From: Conidiobolus incongruus B7586 | Lineage: Eukaryota; Entomophthoromycota; Entomophthoromycetes; Entomophthorales; Conidiobolaceae | Reading direction: 5' to 3' | NCBI GenBank assembly: GCA_000697335.1 | Contig: JNEM01014647.1 | Span: 1 to 13,078 of the forward strand | DNA: 13,078 bases | Part shown: positions 1 to 9,659 of the stretch, in pieces | How positions within the stretch are numbered: position 1 is the stretch's first letter | Layout: each line of letters begins with the position of its first letter | Translations under genes and position numbers: made by a program | Notes under the pieces: generated by a model | Told to the model about the DNA's origin: nothing | Database searches by the model: none | Seen by the model: the letters and a program-made list of their open reading frames with translations, nothing else

Positions 1-147
1 TTTTAATAATTTAAAAATTAGAAACTTCTGATTGTCATTATTTAATTTAAATATTATTAAACTCAATTATTAATTATTTAAAGAAATTAATAAATAAATA
101 ATTATAACTAATTTAGATATACTACTTAATATCATTATTTCTAATAT
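1..147. other. AT-rich left flank, no gene
   Basis: This is AT-rich sequence with no open frame of note and no RNA gene that I can see. It differs from the repeat unit that follows; only the six bases TAATAT just before the first 19-bp adapter-like motif are shared with the later unit junctions. It is probably authentic genomic flank into which the array at 148-1537 was joined. Confidence 0.5.
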
Positions 148-1537
148 CTGTCTCTTATACACATCTTTAATTGATTTAATATAGTATTTAATAATTCTAA
201 TATAAAATTTAGAATAATTTATATTTTAAATAACTGTTAATAAGTAATATTAATTTATAATTTAAATAATAGGAATTTTTTGAAGTTATAAAATTAATTG
301 ATAATTTGATATATGATATATAATATCTGTCTCTTATACACATCTTTAATTGATTTAATATAGTATTTAATAATTCTAATATAAAATTTAGAATAATTTA
401 TATTTTAAATAACTGTTAATAAGTAATATTAATTTATAATTTAAATAATAGGAATTTTTTGAAGTTATAAAATTAATTGATAATTTGATATATGATATAT
501 AATATCTGTCTCTTATACACATCTTTAATTGATTTAATATAGTATTTAATAATTCTAATATAAAATTTAGAATAATTTATATTTTAAATAACTGTTAATA
601 AGTAATATTAATTTATAATTTAAATAATAGGAATTTTTTGAAGTTATAAAATTAATTGATAATTTGATATATGATATATAATATCTGTCTCTTATACACA
701 TCTTTAATTGATTTAATATAGTATTTAATAATTCTAATATAAAATTTAGAATAATTTATATTTTAAATAACTGTTAATAAGTAATATTAATTTATAATTT
801 AAATAATAGGAATTTTTTGAAGTTATAAAATTAATTGATAATTTGATATATGATATATAATATCTGTCTCTTATACACATCTTTAATTGATTTAATATAG
901 TATTTAATAATTCTAATATAAAATTTAGAATAATTTATATTTTAAATAACTGTTAATAAGTAATATTAATTTATAATTTAAATAATAGGAATTTTTTGAA
1001 GTTATAAAATTAATTGATAATTTGATATATGATATATAATATCTGTCTCTTATACACATCTTTAATTGATTTAATATAGTATTTAATAATTCTAATATAA
1101 AATTTAGAATAATTTATATTTTAAATAACTGTTAATAAGTAATATTAATTTATAATTTAAATAATAGGAATTTTTTGAAGTTATAAAATTAATTGATAAT
1201 TTGATATATGATATATAATATCTGTCTCTTATACACATCTTTAATTGATTTAATATAGTATTTAATAATTCTAATATAAAATTTAGAATAATTTATATTT
1301 TAAATAACTGTTAATAAGTAATATTAATTTATAATTTAAATAATAGGAATTTTTTGAAGTTATAAAATTAATTGATAATTTGATATATGATATATAATAT
1401 CTGTCTCTTATACACATCTTTAATTGATTTAATATAGTATTTAATAATTCTAATATAAAATTTAGAATAATTTATATTTTAAATAACTGTTAATAAGTAA
1501 TATTAATTTATAATTTAAATAATAGGAATTTTTTGAA
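148..1537. repeat. Tandem array, 179-bp unit, 7 full copies plus 137 bp, each with a Tn5 mosaic end
   Basis: Units begin at 148, 327, 506, 685, 864, 1043, 1222 and 1401, a constant 179-bp spacing. By eye the copies are identical. The eighth departs from the consensus at 1538, after the run ending TTTTTTGAA. Each unit opens with CTGTCTCTTATACACATCT, which is exactly the reverse complement of the hyperactive Tn5 mosaic end used in Nextera libraries; the other 160 bp are ordinary AT-rich DNA. A 19-mer this rich in G and C, identical eight times in DNA this AT-rich, is very hard to explain biologically. Identical tandem copies are also unexpected where RIP has clearly acted. The likely reading is untrimmed transposase sequence that let the assembler loop through one 160-bp piece. 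The true locus may hold a single copy, and bases 1-147 and 1538 onward may not be truly adjacent. A natural satellite is possible but unlikely. Confidence 0.93.
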
Positions 1538-2206
1538 ATTTAAAATAAATTAATATCTTAATATATATATAAAAATAAATATATAGTATAAATTAAATAG
1601 TTTTGTTATTATTAAAAATTTTTTGTTATATTTTTAATAAATTTCTAATATTTAAAAAATAATTATTATTATTAAAATTTATAATTTAATATTTCACAAA
1701 CCAATTAAATTTTTCTATAGAAATTTTCTTTATTATAAGCAAGTTTTTTAATTACTTAAAACAATTATAATCATATAAGTTATAGTCTAAGGAATATATT
1801 AGATACAATAGTTTTTTCTAATTATATTTAAAAAATGAATTTTTTACAGGTTTAAATTTATATATTTTGTAATTATTATATAAAATAATAGGTTTTCTTA
1901 AATTAAACTGAAAATACTAATTAAAAATAATTTTATTTAAATAATAATATAAAGCTTAATATAAATTAATTTTCCTTCAGGAATTAAATAAGAATAATTA
2001 ACATTTGCTTATTAATAAATTATTTATTTAATGGGATTTATAAAAAAGGTTAATTTAACTTAATCTAATATTTTAATTTATATTTTAGTAAAAGATTATA
2101 TAAGAGGATTCAAGATTCATAAATTATAATTATTTATTGATAAAGATTAAATTTCTAGTAATATTTTAGTAAGTTTTTTTTGATAATAACTAGTTTAGCT
2201 TTTTTA
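1538..2206. other. RIP-like AT-rich DNA without a recognisable gene
   Basis: This stretch is dominated by A/T runs, with frequent TTAATT, ATATAT and TTTTTT words and very few CA or TG dinucleotides, as in the right-hand flank where a RIP-damaged transposon can be identified. I found no intact frame, RNA gene or terminal repeat. It may be part of the same decayed element as the minus-strand coding relic just to its right, but nothing ties it to a named family. Confidence 0.45.
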
Positions 2207-2593
2207 ACCATTAATTAAATTATAAAATACCTTTTTTATATTTTTATTTATTAATTTGAGTTTAAACATTATTATATATAAAATATTTATAAAACTAATA
2301 TTAAAGTGTTTAGAATATTTTTTAATAAAAATAAAAATATTTTTTAATATATTTTTTATTTTATTAATAATTAAAAGAATGATATTTAAAATTAATTTTC
2401 TAGATTTTAAAGGTTTTAGATAGTTTTTTTTAATTTTAAAGTTATTTACCTAGTGATAAATTATTAATTTAAATAGTACTTCATTAATAAAAATTGCTTG
2501 TAAACTTTTAATAATTTTAGAGGGTTTATGGTTAAGTTTTATTAATACCAAAAATAAAAAACTTTTAATGATTCTTATTTGGTTTAAGCATGA
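2207..2593 (-). pseudogene. Unassigned minus-strand coding relic
   Basis: On the minus strand one frame runs 129 codons from 2593 to 2207 with a single internal stop (TAG at 2450-2452). 81 consecutive codons (2449-2207) have no stop. It is bounded by TAA at 2594-2596 upstream and at 2204-2206 downstream. In DNA this AT-rich a stop is expected about every ten codons, so the openness suggests former coding sequence. The deduced peptide is rich in Lys, Ile, Leu, Asn and Phe, with few charged acidic residues, as expected if G-to-A changes turned Asp/Glu into Asn/Lys. There is no suitable ATG near the start; the only Met codon falls late in the frame. I see no family motif. It could be part of a transposon gene or a host gene overrun by RIP. 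Confidence 0.35.
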
Positions 2594-2645
2594 TTAAATT
2601 AAATAACCAATTTTAACAAGTTAATTCTTTAATCAAAAAATAATG

Positions 2646-2663
2646 ATATATATATATATATAT
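2646..2663. repeat. (AT)9 microsatellite
   Basis: Eighteen bases of uninterrupted alternating A and T. It lies close to the change from RIP-like DNA on the left to the CA/TG-containing AT-rich DNA on the right. It is a simple repeat with no further function visible. Confidence 0.85.
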
Positions 2664-4004
2664 TAATTTAAAAATATATAATTTTCTATTTATTTTATAT
2701 GTATTTGTTTATTTAAAAACAATAATATGTTTGAAAAATCAGAAATTAAGAAATTTCTCATCACTTCAAATTTAAGGAAATATATATTAAATGAAATAGC
2801 TAATAAAAAAATAAATTTAATATCATCCTAAAAATAATTTTGATTTGAAGTTTGATTGAAAAATATTATATCTGATATCCATCAAATTTAATGATATGAA
2901 ATTAATATATAATGAAATAAAATTTTATTAAAATTTCCATATCGTAATAATTCATAATAGATAACATTCATTTCGATAAATAAAACCATATATACATCTA
3001 TTTGACAATAAAAATATTAAAATGTTTGTAGATTTTTCATATTTTGGTTTGAACATTTAGGATTTATAAAAGGTGGAAAATATGATTTTAAACTAATTTT
3101 TCATACTTCGATTTTGAACGGATTAAATCAGTAAAAATAAGTCACTGTTAAATTATTATATTTTGAATTAATACACTGATATTGTTTAGTATTAGAGATA
3201 TTTATAACTTGAATACGCTAACTATTATTTTCCAATGAGTAAAATATCATTTTAAATATGCAAGAATGTTTTTCATATTACAAAATTTCAAAATATTTTT
3301 ATTACAATATCTCATTTTTAAAAATATGATATACATTGAATTTTTCAACTATAAATGAAGTCAATTTGAGCTTAAATGCAATCATTAGATACTATTATTA
3401 ATAATTTTATTAATAGGATATTTATATTAATTGCAAAAATTAATAATGAGAATAGGATCAATAATTGATTTTATAATTTCACAAAGCACTATATATATAA
3501 TGTGGTATGAAAATTTTATATATTATTAACTATTTTACTGAGTCACCTGTAAAATTAATATTTTAATTTAGGATAATAGATAATTGATTTAAATTGAAAA
3601 TCAACTGAAATTGGATCAATTAATATTAATAACCTGATTATTAAAATTAGAATGTTATATTTTTAATATAAAGTAAAAGTATTATAATAAAATAATAGCG
3701 TAGATTATATTGATTATTATGTGATGAAGGAGATTTATATTAATCAGATATATAATATCAATTGAGTACAATAAAATAGAAAGTAATGGTTGTTAATTTG
3801 TAATTCAAATGCACTATAAGCTACGTTGCAAGCAAGCCTATTTTAAATTACTAAATATATAATTTGAAGTTAATATTAAATCAGATTATATATTTTCATA
3901 TATGAAACTTTGGTTCTTTAACTGATGGATCACTTAGAGTAAATTATGTATGCTAATTTATCATATTAGAAATATGTGTAGAGATCTTATAATGACAATG
4001 ATCA
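2664..4004. other. Gene-free AT-rich DNA that keeps CpA/TpG
   Basis: No gene, RNA or mobile element is recognisable on either strand. The texture differs from the flanks: words such as TTGATAT, ATATCA, TTCATA and CAAAT are common, so CpA and TpG have not been stripped out. Around 3030-3130 two similar stretches about 60 bp apart both read ATTTTTCATA and continue to a shared TTTGAAC or TTTTGAAC. This may be a faint old duplication but could be chance in such low-complexity DNA. Confidence 0.4.
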
Positions 4005-4319
4005 AACTATAAAGGTAGAATTTGAATACACAAAAGTAGAGTAATCCTTGTCGGATTTAATCCTGATGAAAATAAGTTTTCAAAAGTTGAAATTAATATA
4101 ATTCCCAAATCAGTAGCGTAAAACAGTGCATTTTCTCAATTTTGATATATGGAACAAATTGATCATCAATAAGATAAATTATATTAACAACAATAAAATC
4201 AAGGCTTCCTATTTGTTTTAGAAAGAAGCTTGGTACCTTGTTTTGGATTAAAGTTATGGGACATTTCAAAATTGCTCAAAAAAGTAATTCACAAATTGAT
4301 ATCACCAATTATCACTTAG
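4005..4319 (+). pseudogene. Possible decayed coding patch, unassigned
   Basis: One plus-strand frame from 4005 to the TAG at 4317-4319 holds two stop-free runs: about 32 codons containing the residues VILVGFNPDENKF, and 40 codons (4197-4316) containing RSLVPCFGLKLWDISKLL. Between them lie several stops, mostly TAA following or preceding Gln codons. Local GC is higher than in the surroundings, which favours a former exon over random sequence. The evidence is weak: the opposite strand has an open run of about 43 codons over part of the same interval, no start codon or splice sites are convincing, and I recognise no family. It may be remnant exons of an old gene downstream of the methyltransferase, or nothing. 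Confidence 0.22.
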
Positions 4320-4648
4320 ATATATGGGTGTAAAGTGATGTCATAGTAGTTCATTATTTTAAAATACTAATATATTTTTATTTGTTAACACAGTATTATT
4401 AGTATTTTTTAACTATTAACCATAAACGCTATGATTAAATTCTAATTTAGGTCATCAATTGTAACTACTTGTTTGAATGGTGTTCATTTGATGCATATCT
4501 TGTTCATAATTTTGTTGATTAAGTAGAAATAGATCCAATTTTCATTGAAAAACTGTTATTGAAATATTTTTAAGTATGAATTTGATAATTTGAACTAATG
4601 AGATATGAAATAAAAGATGTTTGATATATAAAGTAACCTAAAAATAAA

Positions 4649-4654
4649 TTTTAT
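4649..4654 (-). terminator. Candidate polyadenylation signal AATAAA
   Basis: Minus-strand AATAAA lies five bases past the methyltransferase TGA stop (4660-4662), followed by T-rich sequence. The position is rather close to the stop, and AATAAA is common by chance in AT-rich DNA, so the assignment is tentative. Confidence 0.35.
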
Positions 4655-4659
4655 TGCAT

Positions 4660-5814
4660 TCACAACTTCCTTAAGACAATCCACTCAAAATCAACTATCA
4701 AGTCAAAGGCATCAATTTTTTCAAAGCAGAAATTTTCCAACTCTTCATAAATTTCAACTCGAGATGCTTCATCTTTGAATTTTTCAGGATATTGAGCCAA
4801 TCCTACAACAACTTGATTTCTAACCACTGCGTTGAACGAAGCTCGGTCGAATCTAGCCATATTTTTCTTGGTTTCAAAACGAATTGTTTGATATTTGGAT
4901 TCAAAATTCTTTAACATACGCGCAACCAAGTCATGAGGCCTATAATAAACTGGGAAAGCAACTTTGTTAAATTCGCGATAATCCATTCCTCTTGCTTCAA
5001 ACAATTTCTTCCAATTTTCATTGATCCAAGGCTGGATATTAGAGTATGTTGGTATATTTATACTCAATAACCCACCAGTTTTCAACTCATCATACCTTAA
5101 ATTCAGCCATAGCTCCAGATATTTATCAGATACCTTGTTAAACTCGTTAGTGACTTTTTCGTCACCATATTCAGTAGTGTAAGATATACCATAATCATTG
5201 GGTACATATTCGGGTAACCAATGTAATGAAGAGTAACAAAATCCAATGTCGTAGCTGTTAGGCTCAACAATTGGCTGATAATAGGATTTGCCAATACATT
5301 CAACCTTTACTTCAGTGTTGAATTTTTTAATCAAATCATGGGTTAGATATCCAATATTAGGGTCCACAATGCAACTTTTAACAGCATCAAAGTCATTGTC
5401 TGGTAAATCCTCGTGGAAGAATTTTATCAATTTCAAATCTTTGATGTAGTCCTCTCTTTTGAGGATTTCATCTAAAGCTTGTCTCATGATAAACATGGAG
5501 TTCTTTCCATGAGCACAACCAAAATCGGCCATTCCAATGATTCCATTGTGAGGAGGAAGTAAAGGAACTAAAAATCAAAATTAGTAATTGAAGTATACAC
5601 CTTGAAGAGGAAACTCACTTGCAGCTTCGACATTTTCTTTGCCTTCGTTAATTACTTGGAGTTGAACTTGAGATGCTTGGTTATAATCAACCATAGATTT
5701 AGCAACTAATTAATAAAGTTAGATACGTAAACGAAACTTTATAGTATTGTATTTACTGCTTTCGTTTTGCTGAGAAGGATTGACCTTAGGAGTTTGATTT
5801 TGGATTTCAATCAT
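4660..5814 (-). CDS. SABATH-family S-adenosylmethionine-dependent (carboxyl) methyltransferase, 3 exons, 350 aa
   Basis: Exons are 5814-5757, 5705-5619 and 5567-4660; joined they give 1053 nt (350 codons plus TGA) in one frame. The ATG at 5814 has G at -3. The Met at 5532 is internal: it would remove the N-terminal substrate segment and start inside the SAM-binding motif. Features in order: the N-terminal Y-N-x-x-S-x-V-Q element (residues 27-34); motif I, ADFGCAHG, at 62-69; EDLPDNDF at 101-108, like the plant NDLPxNDF motif; SSLHWLPEYVP at 161-171, matching SSxxxMWLSxxP; an LKTGGLL strand near 210-216; and a helical C-terminus with FNAVVRNQ. Gln34 and Trp165 align with the residues that hold the carboxylate in plant salicylate methyltransferase. 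Length fits the family (about 350-380). Role inferred: cytosolic O-methylation of a small carboxylic acid; the substrate is unknown. GC (about 37-45% in rows counted) is well above its surroundings and there is no RIP damage. Confidence 0.9.
5568..5618 (-). other. Intron 2 of the SABATH gene (51 nt, phase 1)
   Basis: Read on the minus strand it begins GTGAGT and ends TTTTTAG, with an ACTAAT branch-point-like sequence ending about 11 nt before the acceptor. Removing it joins GCA-A to TT-CCT, restoring Ile49 and the frame into motif I. Its length is a multiple of three, but read-through meets an in-frame TAA inside the branch-point sequence. Confidence 0.88.
5706..5756 (-). other. Intron 1 of the SABATH gene (51 nt, phase 1)
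   Basis: Minus-strand donor GTAAAT, branch point ATCTAAC and acceptor AATTAG are typical of short fungal introns. Splicing joins AGC-A to TT-GCT, giving Ser19-Ile20. Like intron 2 it is exactly 51 nt, phase 1, and carries an in-frame TAA within the branch-point sequence if retained. Confidence 0.86.
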
Positions 5815-5898
5815 AGCACTAAATATTAAGAATTAAGAATTAAAAATTAAGTAATATGTATTAAGTTTTGAGGTTTATTTGTAGGAGCAACCCAGGGT

Positions 5899-5907
5899 CT
5901 TATATAG
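5899..5907 (-). promoter_or_regulatory. TATA box of the SABATH gene
   Basis: Minus-strand CTATATAAG lies 85-93 bp upstream of the ATG at 5814. It sits in a locally GC-richer stretch, so it stands out more than the many TATA words elsewhere. A start site some 30 bp downstream would leave a 5' UTR of roughly 50-60 nt, which contains short T-rich TTAATTC-like repeats. Confidence 0.55.
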
Positions 5908-5916
5908 TCGTTCTTA

Positions 5917-5935
5917 CCACACTCTTATCATGTGG
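5917..5935. promoter_or_regulatory. Interrupted dyad CCACA-N9-TGTGG
   Basis: Inverted pentamers CCACA (5917-5921) and TGTGG (5931-5935), with a 9-bp spacer, lie just upstream of the TATA box. This could be a site for a dimeric transcription factor. Short dyads arise by chance, so it is only a candidate. Confidence 0.3.
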
Positions 5936-5950
5936 ATCTTGATTCAAAAG

Positions 5951-5964
5951 TGAAACATGTTTCA
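5951..5964. promoter_or_regulatory. Perfect 14-bp palindrome upstream of the SABATH gene
   Basis: TGAAACATGTTTCA is a perfect palindrome with no spacer, 137-150 bp upstream of the ATG and about 45-65 bp upstream of the TATA box. Its position and symmetry suit a homodimeric regulator. Similarity to the TGAAACA-type elements bound by some fungal homeodomain or forkhead-like factors is suggestive only. It is not part of a longer stem, since the bases on each side do not pair. Confidence 0.42.
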
Positions 5965-8900
5965 GGTTTTGCAGAAAAAAAATATGAATATAATGAATAT
6001 CACTGTTGGAAATAATTAAAAACCAAGTACTAATTCTAATTATTAATGCTCTATCCACTAAAAATTATCTACAGAAATTGTGTAAATTTGAAAATTTAAA
6101 TAAATATAATGGAATTATCTCAGTAAAATGAATTAAGATTCTCTCACTCTTACATAGTCGATTAATATTATAATAATTATTTTTAGACTTATATTCTTAT
6201 TATCATAATTAATTATTATGAACTTTCGGTAAAACCTTTATATCAATTTTATTTTTTTAGTATTTCGGAAAGTGATTAATAATTTTAAATTAAATATTAA
6301 GATATTACTTTCAAATCCTTTATAGTGAATTAAAGGTTTTCATTGGTAAATATATTGATATTATTAATATTTTGTATGTTTTTAATATATAAATAAAATA
6401 CTTAGAGCTTAAAAAAACTAAATCTCCTGTTTCAATATTGATGGGTATATATTGATATATTCCCGAATTTTATTGAATTATAAGTAATAGTAAGAAGTTT
6501 CTCAGTATTGATTTAAACCTGTTATCTTTTGAAAATATTTAAAAAAATCTATTTATATTTATCATTGGTGATCTTATTTTAGTAAAAATATTCATGTGCT
6601 TTACTTGTGTTTACTTATCAATCATATTAAATTTATTTTATTGTTTTAATTTGGTAATGCATCCGAGATAATCTTGTGATTTTCTGATTTCGTCACTGAT
6701 AATATACATGTTAATTTAATACAATAATTAAGATTTTTAAAATGATTGGTCATTAATTTCTCATATTAATTTCAGCATGTTTTGCTTGTTAATATTTGAA
6801 ATTATTGATCAAATATATGATAAAGTTTGAGTGATGAAATTTACTTCCAATCATTCTCTAACTAATCATGACATCAATTGATATTTCAAATCAAGTATAA
6901 TAAATTTTTATATTCATTTATTTATGTCAGGGTCTTCAACATGATTTGCAAAACATTTTAACAATTTGATTTGGAATTTATTAATTTAAATTTTATGAAA
7001 AATATAATATTAAATATAAATTTATACTATTTGGAGTATATTTGATAACTCTTCCAAAGCAATGTAAGTAACTTAGAGGAATTACCCACCATATTATTTG
7101 TAAACTACAATAATTCTTTAATTTACATAATAAATTGAGTTCAATTTTCATTTTAAATTCCTGCAATCAAAGGTTTAAAATGTTACATAATTTCAAAAAA
7201 TGATCTTATTATATGCAGTTTATCTTTTATCATAACTATTTCAAGTAATGTTCTATATATATTAAACTCAAATCGATTGTATTTGCCAATTAATTCAATA
7301 TTGAAATTTTTCTATCAATTTTCTATATTACAATATATATGAAATTAACAAAATATACATATATGTTAGTCATTAAGTACTATAAAGTTTTGGGATATAA
7401 TATTACAGCTTATTATGGATCAAGTTTCTTATATCAATATGAATTGAAGTTTTTATTTCAATGTATCAGTTCGTAATATATCAAATGATTTTCAGCCAAC
7501 CAATTTAATTATTCAATAAATATTAAAGCATATCATTGTATTAAACTTTAATAAAATACGATATCATTGTCTATATATGATAATGATCACGAAGTATTTG
7601 AATCTTAATCTAAAATAATATCTGTTTTGATAGATTATTATTGAAAAGCCGTATATATTTAGTGAAATTAAGCAACAAAGATATAGTCATATTCTCATAC
7701 ATTTACATTTTATTTCGTTGATATATTATATCATAATCATCTATATATTTTTTCAGAGGGAAATGGACAGTATTATTCAATAATTAATTCAATATAAATA
7801 CTTAAAAATTGATCTATTCAATAAACAAATATTATATCCAAATAATAAAATTCATGGTTCATAATTATCCCAAATCTCATTCATCTTCATCTATAATTCT
7901 TTACCCAAACAAGTTATATTTACATTTGAAAAATACTTACAGATTAATTATACAGAAGCCTGAAATGTCAGCAGTGCTCTTTTCATAGAAATGCCAAAAA
8001 ATAAATAGTTGTAAAATAATTTAAATTATGCTTTTGAGTTTATAATATATTAATTTTTTGAATTAGATAATTGAATATATATATAGTTATTAATTTTATT
8101 CAATAATTCTAAACACCTTGATATTTGAAAACATAATCCAAAAAATCATCATTAATAAATTCATATTAATTTGCTATTTGGATCAACCTTTACTATTTAT
8201 TTAGTGAAATATTTTGAATCGATATTTTCTATAAGAGAAAATATATTTCCTTATCCTTCAATATCCAGTTGATACTATTAAATATTCTAAAGCTAATAAT
8301 ATATTATATTTGGTATTTTATATTTCAATTGCATATTTTATTTGATTTCTCTTACTTCATTGTGTATAAAATATTATATATTGATACTGGTTTATAAGTT
8401 TACATATAACGTTTAATTCTATGGAATAAAAGATATACTAAATGTTTGAATTGATATTTTTACCTCATGATTACTTTACAGGGTACTTATTTGAAGCTTG
8501 TTACTAATGCATTTATCAGCGGTTAGAGGTGAAAAATTTCAAATATTCATTAGAAATTTTACATGATTTATTTTGTATATTACACTAGTTACCCTTTTTA
8601 AATTATTTTAAATCCATAATGATATATGCCATTTTCCATTAATTCATATCATAATCTAGAACATTTAGTTATTTATAATCAATTACTAAATCATTCTCAA
8701 AAACCGACTAACTGTGAACATGACTTAACAAGTCAAATCAATAATTTAGAAAGATTAATTCAATATACTAAAAACTCAATTATTTAGGAGATATTCAAAC
8801 CAAATAAAATCGATATATAAGAATAGAGTTTTATGAATCACAATTTATTCAATATTACTATTTATCATGAATGTAAAGTGAAACATTAGCTCTACACGCA

Positions 8901-9180
8901 ATTTTTAACCAAAAAAATTTTATTAGGTGTTATTTTTGTTAGTATGTATTGTATTAACTACTTGCAATTATGATAGCATTATATGGTTTAATTTTATATA
9001 GCTTGAATTATAATAATATTATTGAAAACATACCCTAATAATTTATAAAGTGATTATTCAAAATCCTACTTTGAAATTAAAAAAAATCACAAAATAGGTG
9101 AAAATTTATAATATCATATTATCATAATTAACAATTGCTTATAAAATTCTTGTTTCTTGGATTTATTAAAGGGGTTATTT
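5965..9180. other. 3.2-kb gene-free AT-rich stretch, not RIP-like
   Basis: I looked at both strands and found no intact frame, spliced gene, tRNA, rRNA or terminal repeats. The DNA is AT-rich (a counted row gives about 28% GC) but keeps many CpA and TpG dinucleotides and words such as TTGATAT and ATATCA, unlike the RIP-stripped flanks. It could be long intergenic DNA, very old decayed sequence, or the site of unrecognised non-coding transcripts; nothing here distinguishes these. Confidence 0.45.
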
Positions 9181-9657
9181 TCATTTAACCAAGTATTTTG
9201 CTATATTCTTGAATAATTAGTTATATCAAAGATTTAATAATTAATTATTTATAATCTTTTAATATCAAAGTTTTTGTTTTGAGTTATATTCTGATATATT
9301 TTATTTAATTATAATTACTCTAATTTGCTTTAAGTCCTTATTAAATCATAATATATCCTTATATTTTTATTAATCAAACTAACTTAAGCTTTAACCTATA
9401 TAATATGCTTATATAACTAATATTAAATCCAAATATTAATTCTTTAATTAAACCAAAAAAATACTATTTGATATAAATTGTACTTTATTTATAAAAGAAA
9501 AGTTTATAATACACTAACCTATATAAATAAGTTATAAAATCAAAAATAAATATATAGTAATTAATAATTAAATAAATTATATATATTAAATTACCTGATA
9601 TTATAATATATAATTAAGATATATTATTTGATAATTAATAAATTAATTTAATATATA
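9181..9657. other. RIP-like AT-rich DNA left of the Tc1 element
   Basis: The composition shifts here to TpA-rich, CpA/TpG-poor sequence, more marked from about 9300 onward. There is no gene or motif I can assign. It probably belongs to another decayed repeat into which, or beside which, the Tc1-like element at 9660 inserted. Confidence 0.4.
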
Positions 9658-9659
9658 TA

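Noticed and set aside
148-1537. CRISPR-like or satellite array
   Set aside because: The whole 179-bp unit repeats, with no unique spacers, and each unit contains an engineered transposase end. The DNA also looks eukaryotic.
2646-2663. Replication origin or centromere core
   Set aside because: It is only an 18-bp AT microsatellite, and no supporting structure is visible.
4020-4115. Fragment of a fungal aromatic prenyltransferase
   Set aside because: The VGFNPD...VEINIIP pattern loosely recalls that family, but the following sequence does not match it and the stretch is too short.
4005-4319. Ciliate-type code with TAA and TAG read as Gln
   Set aside because: Runs such as HQ-stop-DKLY tempted this reading, but the intact gene encodes all its Gln residues with CAA or CAG, uses TGA as stop and has fungal introns. 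CpA-to-TpA decay explains TAA at Gln positions.
5103-5303. 66-residue open frame on the minus strand
   Set aside because: It lies wholly inside exon 3 of the SABATH gene in another frame and shows no motif of its own.
4660-5532. Intronless 290-residue protein starting at the internal Met
   Set aside because: Two well-formed upstream introns add 60 residues that include the conserved N-terminal substrate segment. A start at 5532 would begin within SAM motif I.
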